From NCBI GenBank assembly GCA_017409005.1, contig JAFQTP010000001.1:88218-152217 (forward strand): 64,000 nucleotides of DNA, given 5' to 3'. This stretch comes from Clostridia bacterium. GTDB lineage: Bacteria > Bacillota > Clostridia > Christensenellales > UBA1242. This document shows positions 47,316 through 55,821 of this stretch, piece after piece (within the stretch, counting starts at the first letter, position 1; each line of letters begins with the position of its first letter). Made by a program: the position numbers and the translations under genes. The notes under the pieces are model-generated. The model was not told the DNA's origin and did no database searches. It was given only the letters and a program-made list of their open reading frames with translations.

Positions 47316-48296
47316 TTACTCCTTGTTATTTTTAATTTGTTCTGCAATTTTTAAAATTTTGCTAAATCTGTGGTTAATTCCACTTTTAGAAACCGGCTCG
47401 GAATATAACTGACGTAGTTTTTCAAGCGGTTCTTCTGGGTTTGCAAGCCTAATTAAGCAAAGTTCTTGCAAACTTTCTTCTAAACTTTCAAGCCCAATTG
47501 TTTCTTTAATTAAATTAATTGCCGCAAGTTGCTTAACGCTTGCTTGAACCATTTTGTTTAGGTTTGCATTTAAGCAATTTGTTTGGCGGTTAACATTGTT
47601 TCGTAAATCTCTAATAGCAGCTTCGTTTTGAAGTTCTAAAACCGCTTTGTTAGCACCAACAAGTGCCAAAATATCGCAAATAACCTGATATTCTTTAATG
47701 TACACCAACGGATTATTTTTTCTTACTGTGGTTTTGGCATTAATACCAAAACTTTCAAGTAATTTACAAAAGTCGTATGCTGTTTGTTCGAAATTAAACA
47801 CAAACTCTAAATGATATCCGCTGTTACTTTTTGTTTCGTTATCGTATTTTTTTATTACAATATTAGAAGTTGCACAACTAAGAAATGCACCTCTAATATA
47901 ACTGATTTTGCAGCATTCGTCGGCAATAACAAAAGGTTTTATTCCGTTAACAAATGTTACGCTGTTTTGATTATCTACTTCCATAATTCCGCAATCAAAC
48001 AACACGCGTTCGGCAACCGAACTAGGAATGGTTATTTTATATTTAATAATTTTAAAACCTAAGTTTTCTTCAGCCAAACACAGCGAACACTCTTCGCCAT
48101 AATATTGTTTAATAATTGCGTTAACAACATCAAATAGTTCAGGAGTGTCGGTATGAATTGCAATGGCATGTTTTCCGTTTGAAAGCGACAACTGCCCTGC
48201 GCCTTTAATAACAGCACTTAAATAAGCAATAGCACAACAATCGCTTTTAATTTGAACTTTTAAAACTTCGCGTTTAGCATCAAGTGCAAAAGACAT
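47316..48296 (-). CDS. whiA: WhiA, sporulation and cell-division regulator
   Basis: The 326-residue protein has the degenerate LAGLIDADG-like N-terminal half (CCKISYIRGAFLSCAT) and the C-terminal helix-turn-helix of WhiA (AAINLIKETIGLESL, ISKSGINHRF-type ending). In Bacillus whiA follows rapZ (yvcJ) and yvcK; here neither is present and a PHP protein gene precedes it. SD AAGGAGG lies before the ATG. Confidence 0.95.
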   Translation of the reverse strand: MSFALDAKREVLKVQIKSDCCAIAYLSAVIKGAGQLSLSNGKHAIAIHTDTPELFDVVNAIIKQYYGEECSLCLAEENLGFKIIKYKITIPSSVAERVLFDCGIMEVDNQNSVTFVNGIKPFVIADECCKISYIRGAFLSCATSNIVIKKYDNETKSNSGYHLEFVFNFEQTAYDFCKLLESFGINAKTTVRKNNPLVYIKEYQVICDILALVGANKAVLELQNEAAIRDLRNNVNRQTNCLNANLNKMVQASVKQLAAINLIKETIGLESLEESLQELCLIRLANPEEPLEKLRQLYSEPVSKSGINHRFSKILKIAEQIKNNKE

Positions 48297-48306
48297 AACA
48301 ACCTCC

Positions 48307-49065
48307 TTAATATTTTTGGTTTAAATTATAATTTTTAAATTTTGGAACATCGTTTAAATTTACCACTTGGTTATGTGGAATGTTAAGCCTTTCAATTAAA
48401 GCAAAGGCAACATTGTTTTTACCTACATTTGTGTAGTGATGTGCATCGGAACTAATAATAAACTTAACACCTGTTTTAACCATTTGGTTAATTTGCTCAT
48501 CAGAAAATAGCATGTGCTTTAAATTAAGTTCAATATATGTTTCGTGTTTAGCAGCCACTTCAGCAATTTTAACAGGGTCAACCTTAATGCCATAGTTTAA
48601 ATGTGCAATAATATCTACCTTATTATTTTCAATGGCTTTAATATATGCTTCGGTATTTTTTTGAATTTTGTTTTTAGTGTTTAAATGAAGCACACTTGGA
48701 AGCCAAAAACCAAAAAAGTTTTTAAGTCCATTTGGTTTATAGGTGTAGTGATACCCCACCACCAACACATCAAACTCGGAACGCTTTTCTGGGCTAACAT
48801 CAATAGTTCCATCTAAACCACACAAATTACTTTCAACACCATGCAAAATTTCGATTTGTGGATATTTAACTTTAAGTTCCTCAATAATTTTACGTTGTTC
48901 GGCATAAGATTTTAAGGTTATTCCGTGCGCCATATGCGAAAAAGAATGGTCGGTTATGGCCACCTGTTTTAAACCTTTATTAATTGCACTAACCACATTT
49001 TCTTCAATAGAACTAACGCCATCGGAATAATGTGTGTGTGTATGATAATCGCCAATTAGTTTCAT
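48307..49065 (-). CDS. PHP-domain phosphoesterase
   Basis: The 252-residue protein is a stand-alone PHP domain. It has the metal ligands DYHTHTHYSDG at the start, TDHSFSH near residue 40, HGVESNL near residue 75, DIIAHLNYG near residue 152 and SSDAHHY near residue 205. The family includes histidinol-phosphatase-like and YcdX-like enzymes; the substrate is unknown. It is first in the operon with whiA, dnaE and pfk. Confidence 0.88.
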   Translation of the reverse strand: MKLIGDYHTHTHYSDGVSSIEENVVSAINKGLKQVAITDHSFSHMAHGITLKSYAEQRKIIEELKVKYPQIEILHGVESNLCGLDGTIDVSPEKRSEFDVLVVGYHYTYKPNGLKNFFGFWLPSVLHLNTKNKIQKNTEAYIKAIENNKVDIIAHLNYGIKVDPVKIAEVAAKHETYIELNLKHMLFSDEQINQMVKTGVKFIISSDAHHYTNVGKNNVAFALIERLNIPHNQVVNLNDVPKFKNYNLNQKY

Positions 49066-49096
49066 TAAAAATCCTTAAACAACTAAAACAAACTTA

Positions 49097-49127
49097 AAAA
49101 AATACATAAAATATAATTTTATGTAAA
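49097..49127 (-). promoter_or_regulatory. AT-only leader hairpin with U-run before PHP gene
   Basis: ACATAAAA pairs with TTTTATGT on the minus strand and is followed by ATTTTTTT, between the promoter and the PHP gene. It has the shape of an attenuator, but with no G-C core it may be weak. Confidence 0.35.
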
Positions 49128-49143
49128 TTTTAATGTTTCAACA

Positions 49144-49172
49144 ATTATAACATATTAACTTTTATTTTAAAA
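49144..49172 (-). promoter_or_regulatory. Promoter of PHP-whiA-dnaE-pfk operon
   Basis: Minus-strand TTTTAA, 17 bases, TATAAT with TGT extension. The -35 is weak. Confidence 0.5.
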
Positions 49173-49223
49173 TTGAATTATAACCAAATTTGCAATTAAA
49201 AAATTGGTAAAATTAGTTTTTTA

Positions 49224-50102
49224 CTAGTTTTCAATAAATTTAATTTCTTCTTCTAAAACAATTTTATGTTTTAAATAAACTTCTTTTTTAATTATTTCAA
49301 TTAATTTTTTTACATCTTTAGCTGTGGCATTATTGCAATTAACAATAAAACCCGCGTGTTTTTCACTAACTTTTGCGCCACCAACATTAAACCCTTTTAA
49401 ACCAAGTTCGTCAATAATTTTGCTAACTGGCTCACCCAAATTTCGTTTAAAAACACTACCAGCACTTGGCATGTTTAATGGCTGAAATGTTTTACGCAAA
49501 TTTAAAATGTAGTGCATACGCTCGTGGTTGCATGGCATTGTTGTTTTAATTAAATCTACACTAATAATAATTGCATTATTAAACGCACTATTCCTATACT
49601 TAAACTTGCACTCTTCGTTTGTAAAATAACTAATTTTTCCATTAACCAAAGCAAACACGCCAGCAACCATTTTACCCATTTCAAATTGGTAGGCACTGGC
49701 ATTCATTCTAACTGCGCCACCCACACTGCCCGGAATGCCAAACGCATCTTCAAACCCTGCCATGTTATGGTCGGAATAAAATTTGCAAACCTCGTTTAAT
49801 GTTGCACCACAAAACGCCTGAACATAGTCGGAATTAAGCCTAACTGAGTTTAATTGTTTTGTGCTTACAATAACACCATTAAACCCCTCGTCGCAAACTA
49901 AAACATTTGTGCCATTACCCAGAACATAATGTTTTATATTTTTAGCATTTAAATATTCCATTAAATCAATAAGTTCGGCAATGTCTGCAGGTTCAACAAA
50001 AAACTTTGCCTTTCCGCCAATTTTGAAACTTGTGTGTTTTTTTAAACTTTCATTTTTTAACACTTTACCATTTTTAACAATTCGCTTTAACTTAAAAAAC
50101 AT
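49224..50102 (-). CDS. murB: UDP-N-acetylenolpyruvoylglucosamine reductase
   Basis: The 292-residue flavoenzyme reduces the enolpyruvyl group in peptidoglycan precursor synthesis. It has the FAD motifs KIGGKAKFFVEPAD and YVLGNGTNVLVCDEG, then GAVRMNASAYQFEMG. The C-terminal part has PSAGSVFKRN and GAKVSEKHAGFIVN. It is a type II MurB by length. The stop is TAG. Its ribosome site lies inside a 12-bp hairpin (see 50105-50134), so translation may be controlled. Confidence 0.96.
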   Translation of the reverse strand: MFFKLKRIVKNGKVLKNESLKKHTSFKIGGKAKFFVEPADIAELIDLMEYLNAKNIKHYVLGNGTNVLVCDEGFNGVIVSTKQLNSVRLNSDYVQAFCGATLNEVCKFYSDHNMAGFEDAFGIPGSVGGAVRMNASAYQFEMGKMVAGVFALVNGKISYFTNEECKFKYRNSAFNNAIIISVDLIKTTMPCNHERMHYILNLRKTFQPLNMPSAGSVFKRNLGEPVSKIIDELGLKGFNVGGAKVSEKHAGFIVNCNNATAKDVKKLIEIIKKEVYLKHKIVLEEEIKFIEN

Positions 50103-50104
50103 AA

Positions 50105-50134
50105 AAACCTCTGAATATATTTATTCAAAGGTTT
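50105..50134 (-). promoter_or_regulatory. 12-bp hairpin that covers the murB ribosome site
   Basis: Read on the minus strand, AAACCTTTGAAT and ATTCAGAGGTTT form 12 pairs (one U-G) around a six-base loop. The AGAGG ribosome site is in the 3' arm and the ATG starts two bases after the stem. A short U-run follows, so it could also act as a terminator for uvrC. Confidence 0.6.
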
Positions 50135-50143
50135 AATTATTTG

Positions 50144-51970
50144 TTAATTTTTATGAAAATAATCGTAAATGTTTTGTGCAAGTTTTTTACTTATACCATC
50201 AACTTCCATAAGTTCTTCTATGCTTGCATTTTTAATTTTATTAATATCTCTAAAGTGGCTAAGCAAAGCCATTTCTTTGGTTTTACCAATTAAATTAATT
50301 TTGCTTAGTTCGCTAACCAACATATTTTTGTTTCGCAAGTTTCGATGGAATGTTATGGCAAAACGGTGGCTTTCGTCTCTAACACGTTGCAAAAGCTTTA
50401 AAGCATAGTCGTCGCGGCTTAAAACAACGCTTTCCGACACCCCTGGTTTAAACACTTCTTCAAACTTTTCGGCAAGCGAAATCATTGGAATATTTATGCC
50501 ACTATCGGTTAACACCGAATAAGCAAAACTTAACTGCCCTTTTCCACCATCAATTAAAATTAAGTTTGGACGTGTAGAAAAACTTACATCGCTAGAAGTT
50601 TTTAATTCGTTAATTCTACGCGTTAAAACTTCACGCATACACTCAAAATCGTTGTTCTGCCCCACAACCGTTTTAATTTTAAATTTGCGGTAATGTGCAT
50701 AGTTTGGGCTACCATTTGTAAACACAACCATGCTTGCAACCATGTTGGTTCCGCTTATGTTTGAAATATCAAACCCCTCAATTCGCATTGGAAGTTCTGG
50801 CAAGTTTAAATGTTTTTGTAATAGTTTTACAGCACCAATGGTTTTAAGTTCGTTTAACTTTTCTTTTTCAATGTTTTTTTCTAAATATTCGTGAGCATTA
50901 ACTTCTGCCATGGTTAAAAGTTTTTTTCGAACGCCAATTTTAGGAATTGTTATTTTAACCTTTTTGCCAAACTGGTTAACAAAATTCTCTACAACTTCAC
51001 CCAAATTAACTGGCAACACAATCTCGGCAGGCGGATATGAATTTGACGGATAATATTGCGAAATAAAGTTAGTTAAGTTTTCTTCCATGTTGTTTGTTAA
51101 ATCAACCACATTAAAGTTGTTTAGCCCCATAATTTTGCCAGCACGAACAACCAACACCGAAATAACTGTTGCAACACCATTTGTAAAATATCCAAACACA
51201 TCAATATCGGCAAAACTATTAAGTTCGGTTATAAGTTTGCTTGATAGGTTGTTAACTAAATTTAAGTTGTTGCGGTAAACAATGGCTTTTTCAAAATTTT
51301 CGGTTTCGGCACAAAGTTGCATTTTTTCTTGCAACATTTGCTTAGCATAACTAACATCACCATTTAAAAAAGCAATAACTTTATCTATTTCTTTTCTGTA
51401 ATTTTGTTTGCTAATTTTGCCTACGCATGGTGCATAACACAAGCCCATATGATAATTTAAACATTCACGTTTTGCCTGCTTCCCGTTATTTAAATTTAGG
51501 TGGCAAGTTTTAAGCGAGAAAGTTGTGTTAATTAAATGAAGTAAATCTTTAGCATTAACTGCCCCAAAATATGGTCCAAAATATTTAGCACCATCTTTTT
51601 TTAGTTTTCTAGTTATTTCAACAACTGGAAAATCTTGTTTTAAATCAATTTTTAAAAATGGGTGTGCCTTGCCGTCTTTCAACAAAATGTTGTAAAATGG
51701 CTGATGCTTTTTAATTAGGTTGGCTTCTAGGTTTAAAGCCTCGAGTTCGGAATTAGTAATAATATAATCAAAAGTTTTAACACTATCGGCCATTAACTGC
51801 ACTTTGTGTTGTTTTTGGGTGTTCAAAAAATACTGGCTAACTCGGTTTTTTAAATGTTTAGCCTTTCCTATATAAATTATTGTGCCCGCCTCGTCCCTCA
51901 TAATGTAAACGCCAGGGTTTAACGGCAAGTTTTTAACACGTTGTTTAATTGATTCAATATATTTATTCAT
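50144..51970 (-). CDS. uvrC: Excinuclease ABC subunit C
   Basis: The 608-residue nucleotide-excision nuclease has the GIY-YIG domain (GVYIMRDEAGTIIYIGKAKH), a UVR motif (LQEKMQLCAETENFEKAIVY) near residue 205, the RNase H-like C-terminal nuclease (GFDISNISG) and an ending helix-hairpin-helix (EELMEVDGISKKLAQNIYDY). The Cys-containing segment CHLNLNNGKQAKRECLNY matches the iron-sulfur site of UvrC. It has its own promoter and a probable leaderless transcript. Confidence 0.96.
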   Translation of the reverse strand: MNKYIESIKQRVKNLPLNPGVYIMRDEAGTIIYIGKAKHLKNRVSQYFLNTQKQHKVQLMADSVKTFDYIITNSELEALNLEANLIKKHQPFYNILLKDGKAHPFLKIDLKQDFPVVEITRKLKKDGAKYFGPYFGAVNAKDLLHLINTTFSLKTCHLNLNNGKQAKRECLNYHMGLCYAPCVGKISKQNYRKEIDKVIAFLNGDVSYAKQMLQEKMQLCAETENFEKAIVYRNNLNLVNNLSSKLITELNSFADIDVFGYFTNGVATVISVLVVRAGKIMGLNNFNVVDLTNNMEENLTNFISQYYPSNSYPPAEIVLPVNLGEVVENFVNQFGKKVKITIPKIGVRKKLLTMAEVNAHEYLEKNIEKEKLNELKTIGAVKLLQKHLNLPELPMRIEGFDISNISGTNMVASMVVFTNGSPNYAHYRKFKIKTVVGQNNDFECMREVLTRRINELKTSSDVSFSTRPNLILIDGGKGQLSFAYSVLTDSGINIPMISLAEKFEEVFKPGVSESVVLSRDDYALKLLQRVRDESHRFAITFHRNLRNKNMLVSELSKINLIGKTKEMALLSHFRDINKIKNASIEELMEVDGISKKLAQNIYDYFHKN

Positions 51971-51977
51971 TGGTTTT

Positions 51978-52005
51978 ATTATATCACAACAAATTAATTT
52001 TTCAA
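51978..52005 (-). promoter_or_regulatory. Promoter of uvrC, leaderless
   Basis: Minus-strand TTGAAA, 16 bases, TATAAT with TGA extension. Only seven bases (AAAACCA) lie between the -10 and the ATG, with no ribosome site. Confidence 0.75.
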
Positions 52006-52012
52006 TTTAGTT

Positions 52013-52354
52013 TTACGCTTGCAGCAAATAATTAACACCATTTAGCATAACATCGTTGATGGTGTCGTTTTTTATTGAATAGTAAATAAGTTTTCCATCG
52101 CGCTCAGAACTAACAGCACCAAAGGTTTTTAAAAACTTTAACTGATGGCTAACTGTTGTTTGATTAATGTTTAGAGTAACCGACAAATCGTTAACACACA
52201 TTTTGCCTAAACAAAGTGCAGTAATAATTTTAACGCGCGTAGAATCGGAAAACATTGTAAAAAAATCTGCCAATTTTTTAATAGTTGCATCGTTGGGCAT
52301 ATATTCACTTAACACTTCTTTTTGTTTTTGCTCAAGCATAATAACATTTTTCAT
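52013..52354 (-). CDS. ArsR-family transcriptional regulator
   Basis: The 113-residue protein is a winged-helix ArsR/SmtB regulator. It has the HTH KMCVNDLSVTLNINQTTVSHQL, LKFLKTFGAVSSERDGK for the wing and YYSIKN. The motif around CLGKMCVNDL has two Cys, as in metal sensors of the ELCVCDL type, but not the exact pattern; the inducer is unknown. It lies downstream of its own operator-like palindrome and has no efflux or resistance gene next to it, only uvrC on one side and the Cys-rich gene on the other. Confidence 0.9.
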   Translation of the reverse strand: MKNVIMLEQKQKEVLSEYMPNDATIKKLADFFTMFSDSTRVKIITALCLGKMCVNDLSVTLNINQTTVSHQLKFLKTFGAVSSERDGKLIYYSIKNDTINDVMLNGVNYLLQA

Positions 52355-52375
52355 AACTAATAATTTCCTTCAAAC

Positions 52376-52391
52376 TTTAATGATTATTAAA
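52376..52391. promoter_or_regulatory. Operator-like inverted repeat of the ArsR regulator
   Basis: TTTAAT and ATTAAA flank GATT, placed between the -10 and the start codon of the regulator, overlapping the expected transcription start. Confidence 0.45.
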
Positions 52392-52421
52392 ATTGTATAA
52401 CCTTTTAAAGTTATTTAACAA
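52392..52421 (-). promoter_or_regulatory. Promoter of ArsR-family gene
   Basis: Minus-strand TTGTTA, 18 bases, TACAAT. Confidence 0.5.
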
Positions 52422-52480
52422 AAAAATTAAACGTAACATATTAGTTAATAATATCAAATTTTGTAAAATGGAGGGAAAAA

Positions 52481-52690
52481 ATGAATTTTTCAAACAACGT
52501 GCTACTTGTGTTACTACTTTCAATTTTTGCTGGAGCAACCAACACCGAACTTAACAACAACACAAACTTTTTATTGCTTCTACTTTTAACACTTTCTAAT
52601 GGTAATTTAATTAGCAACAGCAGTTGCGGCTGCAATAATAGTTGCGGTTGTAATAGTTGTGGTTGCAGCAGCTGCGGTTGTGGTCGTTAA
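52481..52690 (+). CDS. Small Leu/Asn-rich protein with Cys-Gly-Cys tail
   Basis: The 69-residue protein has a hydrophobic Leu-rich N-terminal 40 residues and a tail with five CGC units separated by one to three Asn or Ser residues. GGAGGG lies five bases before the ATG and a terminator follows, so this is a real gene. It resembles the many small clostridial proteins rich in Asn, Leu and Cys, some of which belong to spores, but I cannot name a family. A metal-binding or disulfide-linked coat protein is a guess. It is divergent from the ArsR gene. Confidence 0.8.
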   Translation: MNFSNNVLLVLLLSIFAGATNTELNNNTNFLLLLLLTLSNGNLISNSSCGCNNSCGCNSCGCSSCGCGR

Positions 52691-52700
52691 AAATAACAAT

Positions 52701-52728
52701 AAAAAAGATAGGCAATAGCCTATCTTTT
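52701..52728. terminator. Terminator between Cys-rich gene and trpS
   Basis: AAAAGATAGGC pairs with GCCTATCTTTT around AATA, with A- and T-runs on both sides. Confidence 0.9.
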
Positions 52729-52733
52729 AATTT

Positions 52734-53789
52734 TTATTTCTTTAAAATTTCGCGGTAGTTAATACCCATTGCTTTTTTAACTTTTTCTAAAGTTTTTTGT
52801 GCAGTCTTGCGTGCTTTATCGCTTCCATTAAACAACGCATCGTAAACTTCGTTTTTGTGTTCTTCAAGATATGCACGACGTTCTCTAATTGGAGCAAGTT
52901 CTTCGTTTAAAATTGCAGCAAGTAGGCATTTAACTTTAACATCGCCAAGTCCGCCACGAGTGTAATGGTCTTTAATTTCTTGTAGGTTATTATATTCTGG
53001 CGCATACTTTTTAATTTGTTCTTCAGTTGAAAATGCATCTAAATAGGTAAACACAACGTTGCCCTCAACCTTGCCTGGGTCGGAAACCTTAATGTGGTTA
53101 GGGTCGGTATACATGCTCATAACCTTTTGATTAACTGTTTTTTCGTCGTCGGCAAGGTAAATGCAGTTGCCCAAACTTTTGCTCATTTTAGCATTGCCAT
53201 CGGTGCCCGGAAGCCTACGGCAAACTTCGTTTTTAGGAAGTACTGCAGTTGGTTCAACCAAAGTTTCGCCATATAAATTGTTAAAACTTCTAACAATTTC
53301 ACGTGTTTGTTCAATCATTGGAAGTTGGTCGTCGCCAACAGGAACAACATTTGCACCAAAAGCAGTAATATCGGCTGCTTGGCTAATTGGATATGTTACA
53401 AACCCAACTGGCAAACTTGTTTCAAAATTGCGAAGTTTAATTTCTTCTTTAACAGTTGGATTACGTGTTAGCCTACTTAAAGTTACTAAGTTCATGTAGT
53501 AAAATGTTAGTTCGGTTAGTTCCGGAACTTCACTTTGAATAAACAATGTAATTTTGTTTGGGTCAAGGCCGCAAGACATATAGTCCATTGCAACCTCAAC
53601 AATATTATCTCTAATTTTTTGAATATTATCGTGGTTATCGCCCAAAGCCTGAGCGTCGGCAATCATAACATACATTTCGTCAAAATCGCCAGCATTTTGC
53701 ATTTGAACACGGTTTTTTAAACTTCCAACATAGTGGCCAATGTGTAGCCTGCCTGTTGGACGATCGCCGGTTAAAATAATTTTTTTCAT
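52734..53789 (-). CDS. trpS: Tryptophanyl-tRNA synthetase
   Basis: The 351-residue class I synthetase charges tRNA-Trp. It has TGRLHIGHYVGSL at the N-terminus and KMSKSLGN near residue 198. The start is two bases after the trmH-type stop; its ribosome site (AGGAG) is inside the end of that gene, so they are coupled. No T-box leader is seen before the pair. Confidence 0.97.
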   Translation of the reverse strand: MKKIILTGDRPTGRLHIGHYVGSLKNRVQMQNAGDFDEMYVMIADAQALGDNHDNIQKIRDNIVEVAMDYMSCGLDPNKITLFIQSEVPELTELTFYYMNLVTLSRLTRNPTVKEEIKLRNFETSLPVGFVTYPISQAADITAFGANVVPVGDDQLPMIEQTREIVRSFNNLYGETLVEPTAVLPKNEVCRRLPGTDGNAKMSKSLGNCIYLADDEKTVNQKVMSMYTDPNHIKVSDPGKVEGNVVFTYLDAFSTEEQIKKYAPEYNNLQEIKDHYTRGGLGDVKVKCLLAAILNEELAPIRERRAYLEEHKNEVYDALFNGSDKARKTAQKTLEKVKKAMGINYREILKK

Positions 53790-53790
53790 T

Positions 53791-54636
53791 TTATTCTCCT
53801 AATTGTTTCATTTTAATGTCGTAAAGTAAAACGCTTGTTGCAACGCCCACATTAAGGCTATCGCACTGACCAAGCATTTTTAATTTTAATAACTTATTAT
53901 TTCCCTCATACCAATCATTACTAATTCCATAACGTTCACTACCCATAACTAGGGCAACTTTGTTATCGTATTTAAAATTAAAATAGTCGGTTTCGGCACG
54001 AGTGTCGGCTAAATAAATTGTGTAGCCATTGTTGGTTAACTCTCGCCAACAATCTTTAACACTAGCATAAGTTTTAATTGGAACATTAAAAATTCCGCCC
54101 ATGCTACCCTTAACACAAAGTGTGTTAGTAACTTTTGCACGTCTGTTAACAACCATAACAAGGTCAATTTGAGTTGCATCGGCAGTACGCAAAATGGTGC
54201 CAATGTTGCCCGGTTTTTCAATTCCGTCAAGAACACAAACAACACTTTTAGGTTTGCTTAAAATTTCGTTAACATCATATTCTGGCATTTTAACAATGCA
54301 ATAAATTCCGTTATCGTCGTTTCGTTTAGTAAGCCTATTTAAAACTTTTTGGCTAATAACATAAACTTTGGTTTTATTAATAAAAGTTTTAACCGCTTCC
54401 AGCCCGCTTTCGCTTTTAATGCACTCTGGGCAAAAAATAAAGGCTTCAACCTTGCATTTATTAAACAAAATTTTAGGAATTGCCCACATCCCTTCAGTTA
54501 TAAAAAGTTCTGAATTTTGGCATTTATCGTTAAGAAGTTCGTGTGCTAACACAATTGTTTCGTCGTTAAAATTAGCAAACTTAACTTTTGCTTTATTTTT
54601 TTCTATTAAGTTGTTAACACTTTCTAAAATTTCCAT
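53791..54636 (-). CDS. TrmH/SpoU-family RNA 2'-O-methyltransferase
   Basis: The 281-residue protein has an N-terminal substrate-binding domain (EGMWAIPKILFNKCKV) and a SPOUT catalytic domain with VLDGIEKPGNIGTILRTAD, KGSMGGIFNVPI and LVMGSERYGIS near the C-terminus. It methylates rRNA or tRNA at an unknown site. AGGG lies before the ATG, behind a strong promoter. It is coupled to trpS. Confidence 0.9.
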   Translation of the reverse strand: MEILESVNNLIEKNKAKVKFANFNDETIVLAHELLNDKCQNSELFITEGMWAIPKILFNKCKVEAFIFCPECIKSESGLEAVKTFINKTKVYVISQKVLNRLTKRNDDNGIYCIVKMPEYDVNEILSKPKSVVCVLDGIEKPGNIGTILRTADATQIDLVMVVNRRAKVTNTLCVKGSMGGIFNVPIKTYASVKDCWRELTNNGYTIYLADTRAETDYFNFKYDNKVALVMGSERYGISNDWYEGNNKLLKLKMLGQCDSLNVGVATSVLLYDIKMKQLGE

Positions 54637-54666
54637 AACTTAAATTAAACCCTCGTTTAATAATTT

Positions 54667-54696
54667 ATTATACAACACCCACCAAGCTAATTGCAA
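54667..54696 (-). promoter_or_regulatory. Promoter of trmH-trpS operon
   Basis: Minus-strand TTGCAA, 18 bases, TATAAT. Confidence 0.65.
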
Positions 54697-54716
54697 GTTT
54701 TAGCCCACTTTAAAAC

Positions 54717-54745
54717 AAAAAGAACGATTAAAAATCGTTCTTTTT
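54717..54745 (-). terminator. Terminator after prfA
   Basis: AAAAAGAACGAT pairs with ATCGTTCTTTTT directly after the prfA stop. Confidence 0.9.
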
Positions 54746-54746
54746 A

Positions 54747-55817
54747 TTAATTTCCTTGATTTTCTAGTTTTGCTTTTTGGTCTGCAAGAGTTAGGTTATC
54801 AATAAGGTCTTGAATGTCGCCATCTAAAAACGCATCTAGGTTATAAACTGTGTAGTTAATGCGGTGGTCGGTAAGCCTACCTTGTGGATAGTTATAAGTT
54901 CTAATACGCTCGCTTCTATCACCTGTTCCTACTTGTGTACGGCGGTTTTTAGCATATTCTTCGTCGGCTTGCGATTGATAAAAGTCGTAAAGTTTGCTTT
55001 TTAAAACACTCATTGCACGTTCGCGGTTTTTAATTTGGCTACGTTCGTCTTGACACGAAACAACAATTCCTGTTGGTAAGTGTGTAATTCTAATAGCGCT
55101 TTCGGTTTTGTTAACGTGTTGTCCGCCAGCACCCGAACTACGATATGTGTCAATTTTTAAATCTTTTTCGTCGATGTTAATATCAACGTCTTCCTGCTCT
55201 GGAAGCACTGCAACAGTTGTGGTTGAAGTGTGAATGCGGCCTTGGCTTTCGGTTTCAGGAACACGTTGAACACGATGCACTCCACTTTCAAATTTAAGTT
55301 TGCGGTAAGCGCCATTACCTTTAATTAAAAAGCTTGCTTCTTTAACTCCGCCAAGTTCGGTTTCGTTCATATCAATAACTTCAACTTTCCAACGATTACG
55401 CTCAGCAAAACGTGTATACATTCTGAATAGCACGGCACCAAACAAACTTGCCTCTTCTCCACCAGCGCCACCACGAATTTCCATAATAACGTTTTTATCG
55501 TCGTTTTCATCAACTGGAAGTAGCATAATTTTTGCTTCTTCTGTTAGTTTGTTTAATTTATCTTTATTTTCGTAAACTTCTTCATGAAGCATTGTTAGCA
55601 TTTCTGGGTCAGACTCAACCGAAATTAGTTCCTCGGCAAGTTTAATGTCGTTAACAGTTTTGTTATACACTTCATAAAGTTCAACAATTGGTGATAGGTG
55701 TGTATATTCTTGTGTTAATTTTTTATATAACTTATTGTCAGATATAACTTCTGGTTTAACAATTTCTTTATTAATTTCGTCATATCTGATTTTATATGCT
55801 TTTAACTTATCTAACAT
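54747..55817 (-). CDS. prfA: Peptide chain release factor 1
   Basis: The 356-residue RF1 has the GGQ peptidyl-hydrolysis loop in RSSGAGGQHVNKTESA near residue 230 and normal length. RF1 reads UAA and UAG, the only two stop codons found in this window. It lies four bases downstream of prmC, the enzyme that methylates the GGQ glutamine. It ends in a terminator. Confidence 0.97.
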   Translation of the reverse strand: MLDKLKAYKIRYDEINKEIVKPEVISDNKLYKKLTQEYTHLSPIVELYEVYNKTVNDIKLAEELISVESDPEMLTMLHEEVYENKDKLNKLTEEAKIMLLPVDENDDKNVIMEIRGGAGGEEASLFGAVLFRMYTRFAERNRWKVEVIDMNETELGGVKEASFLIKGNGAYRKLKFESGVHRVQRVPETESQGRIHTSTTTVAVLPEQEDVDINIDEKDLKIDTYRSSGAGGQHVNKTESAIRITHLPTGIVVSCQDERSQIKNRERAMSVLKSKLYDFYQSQADEEYAKNRRTQVGTGDRSERIRTYNYPQGRLTDHRINYTVYNLDAFLDGDIQDLIDNLTLADQKAKLENQGN

Positions 55818-55821
55818 AAAT

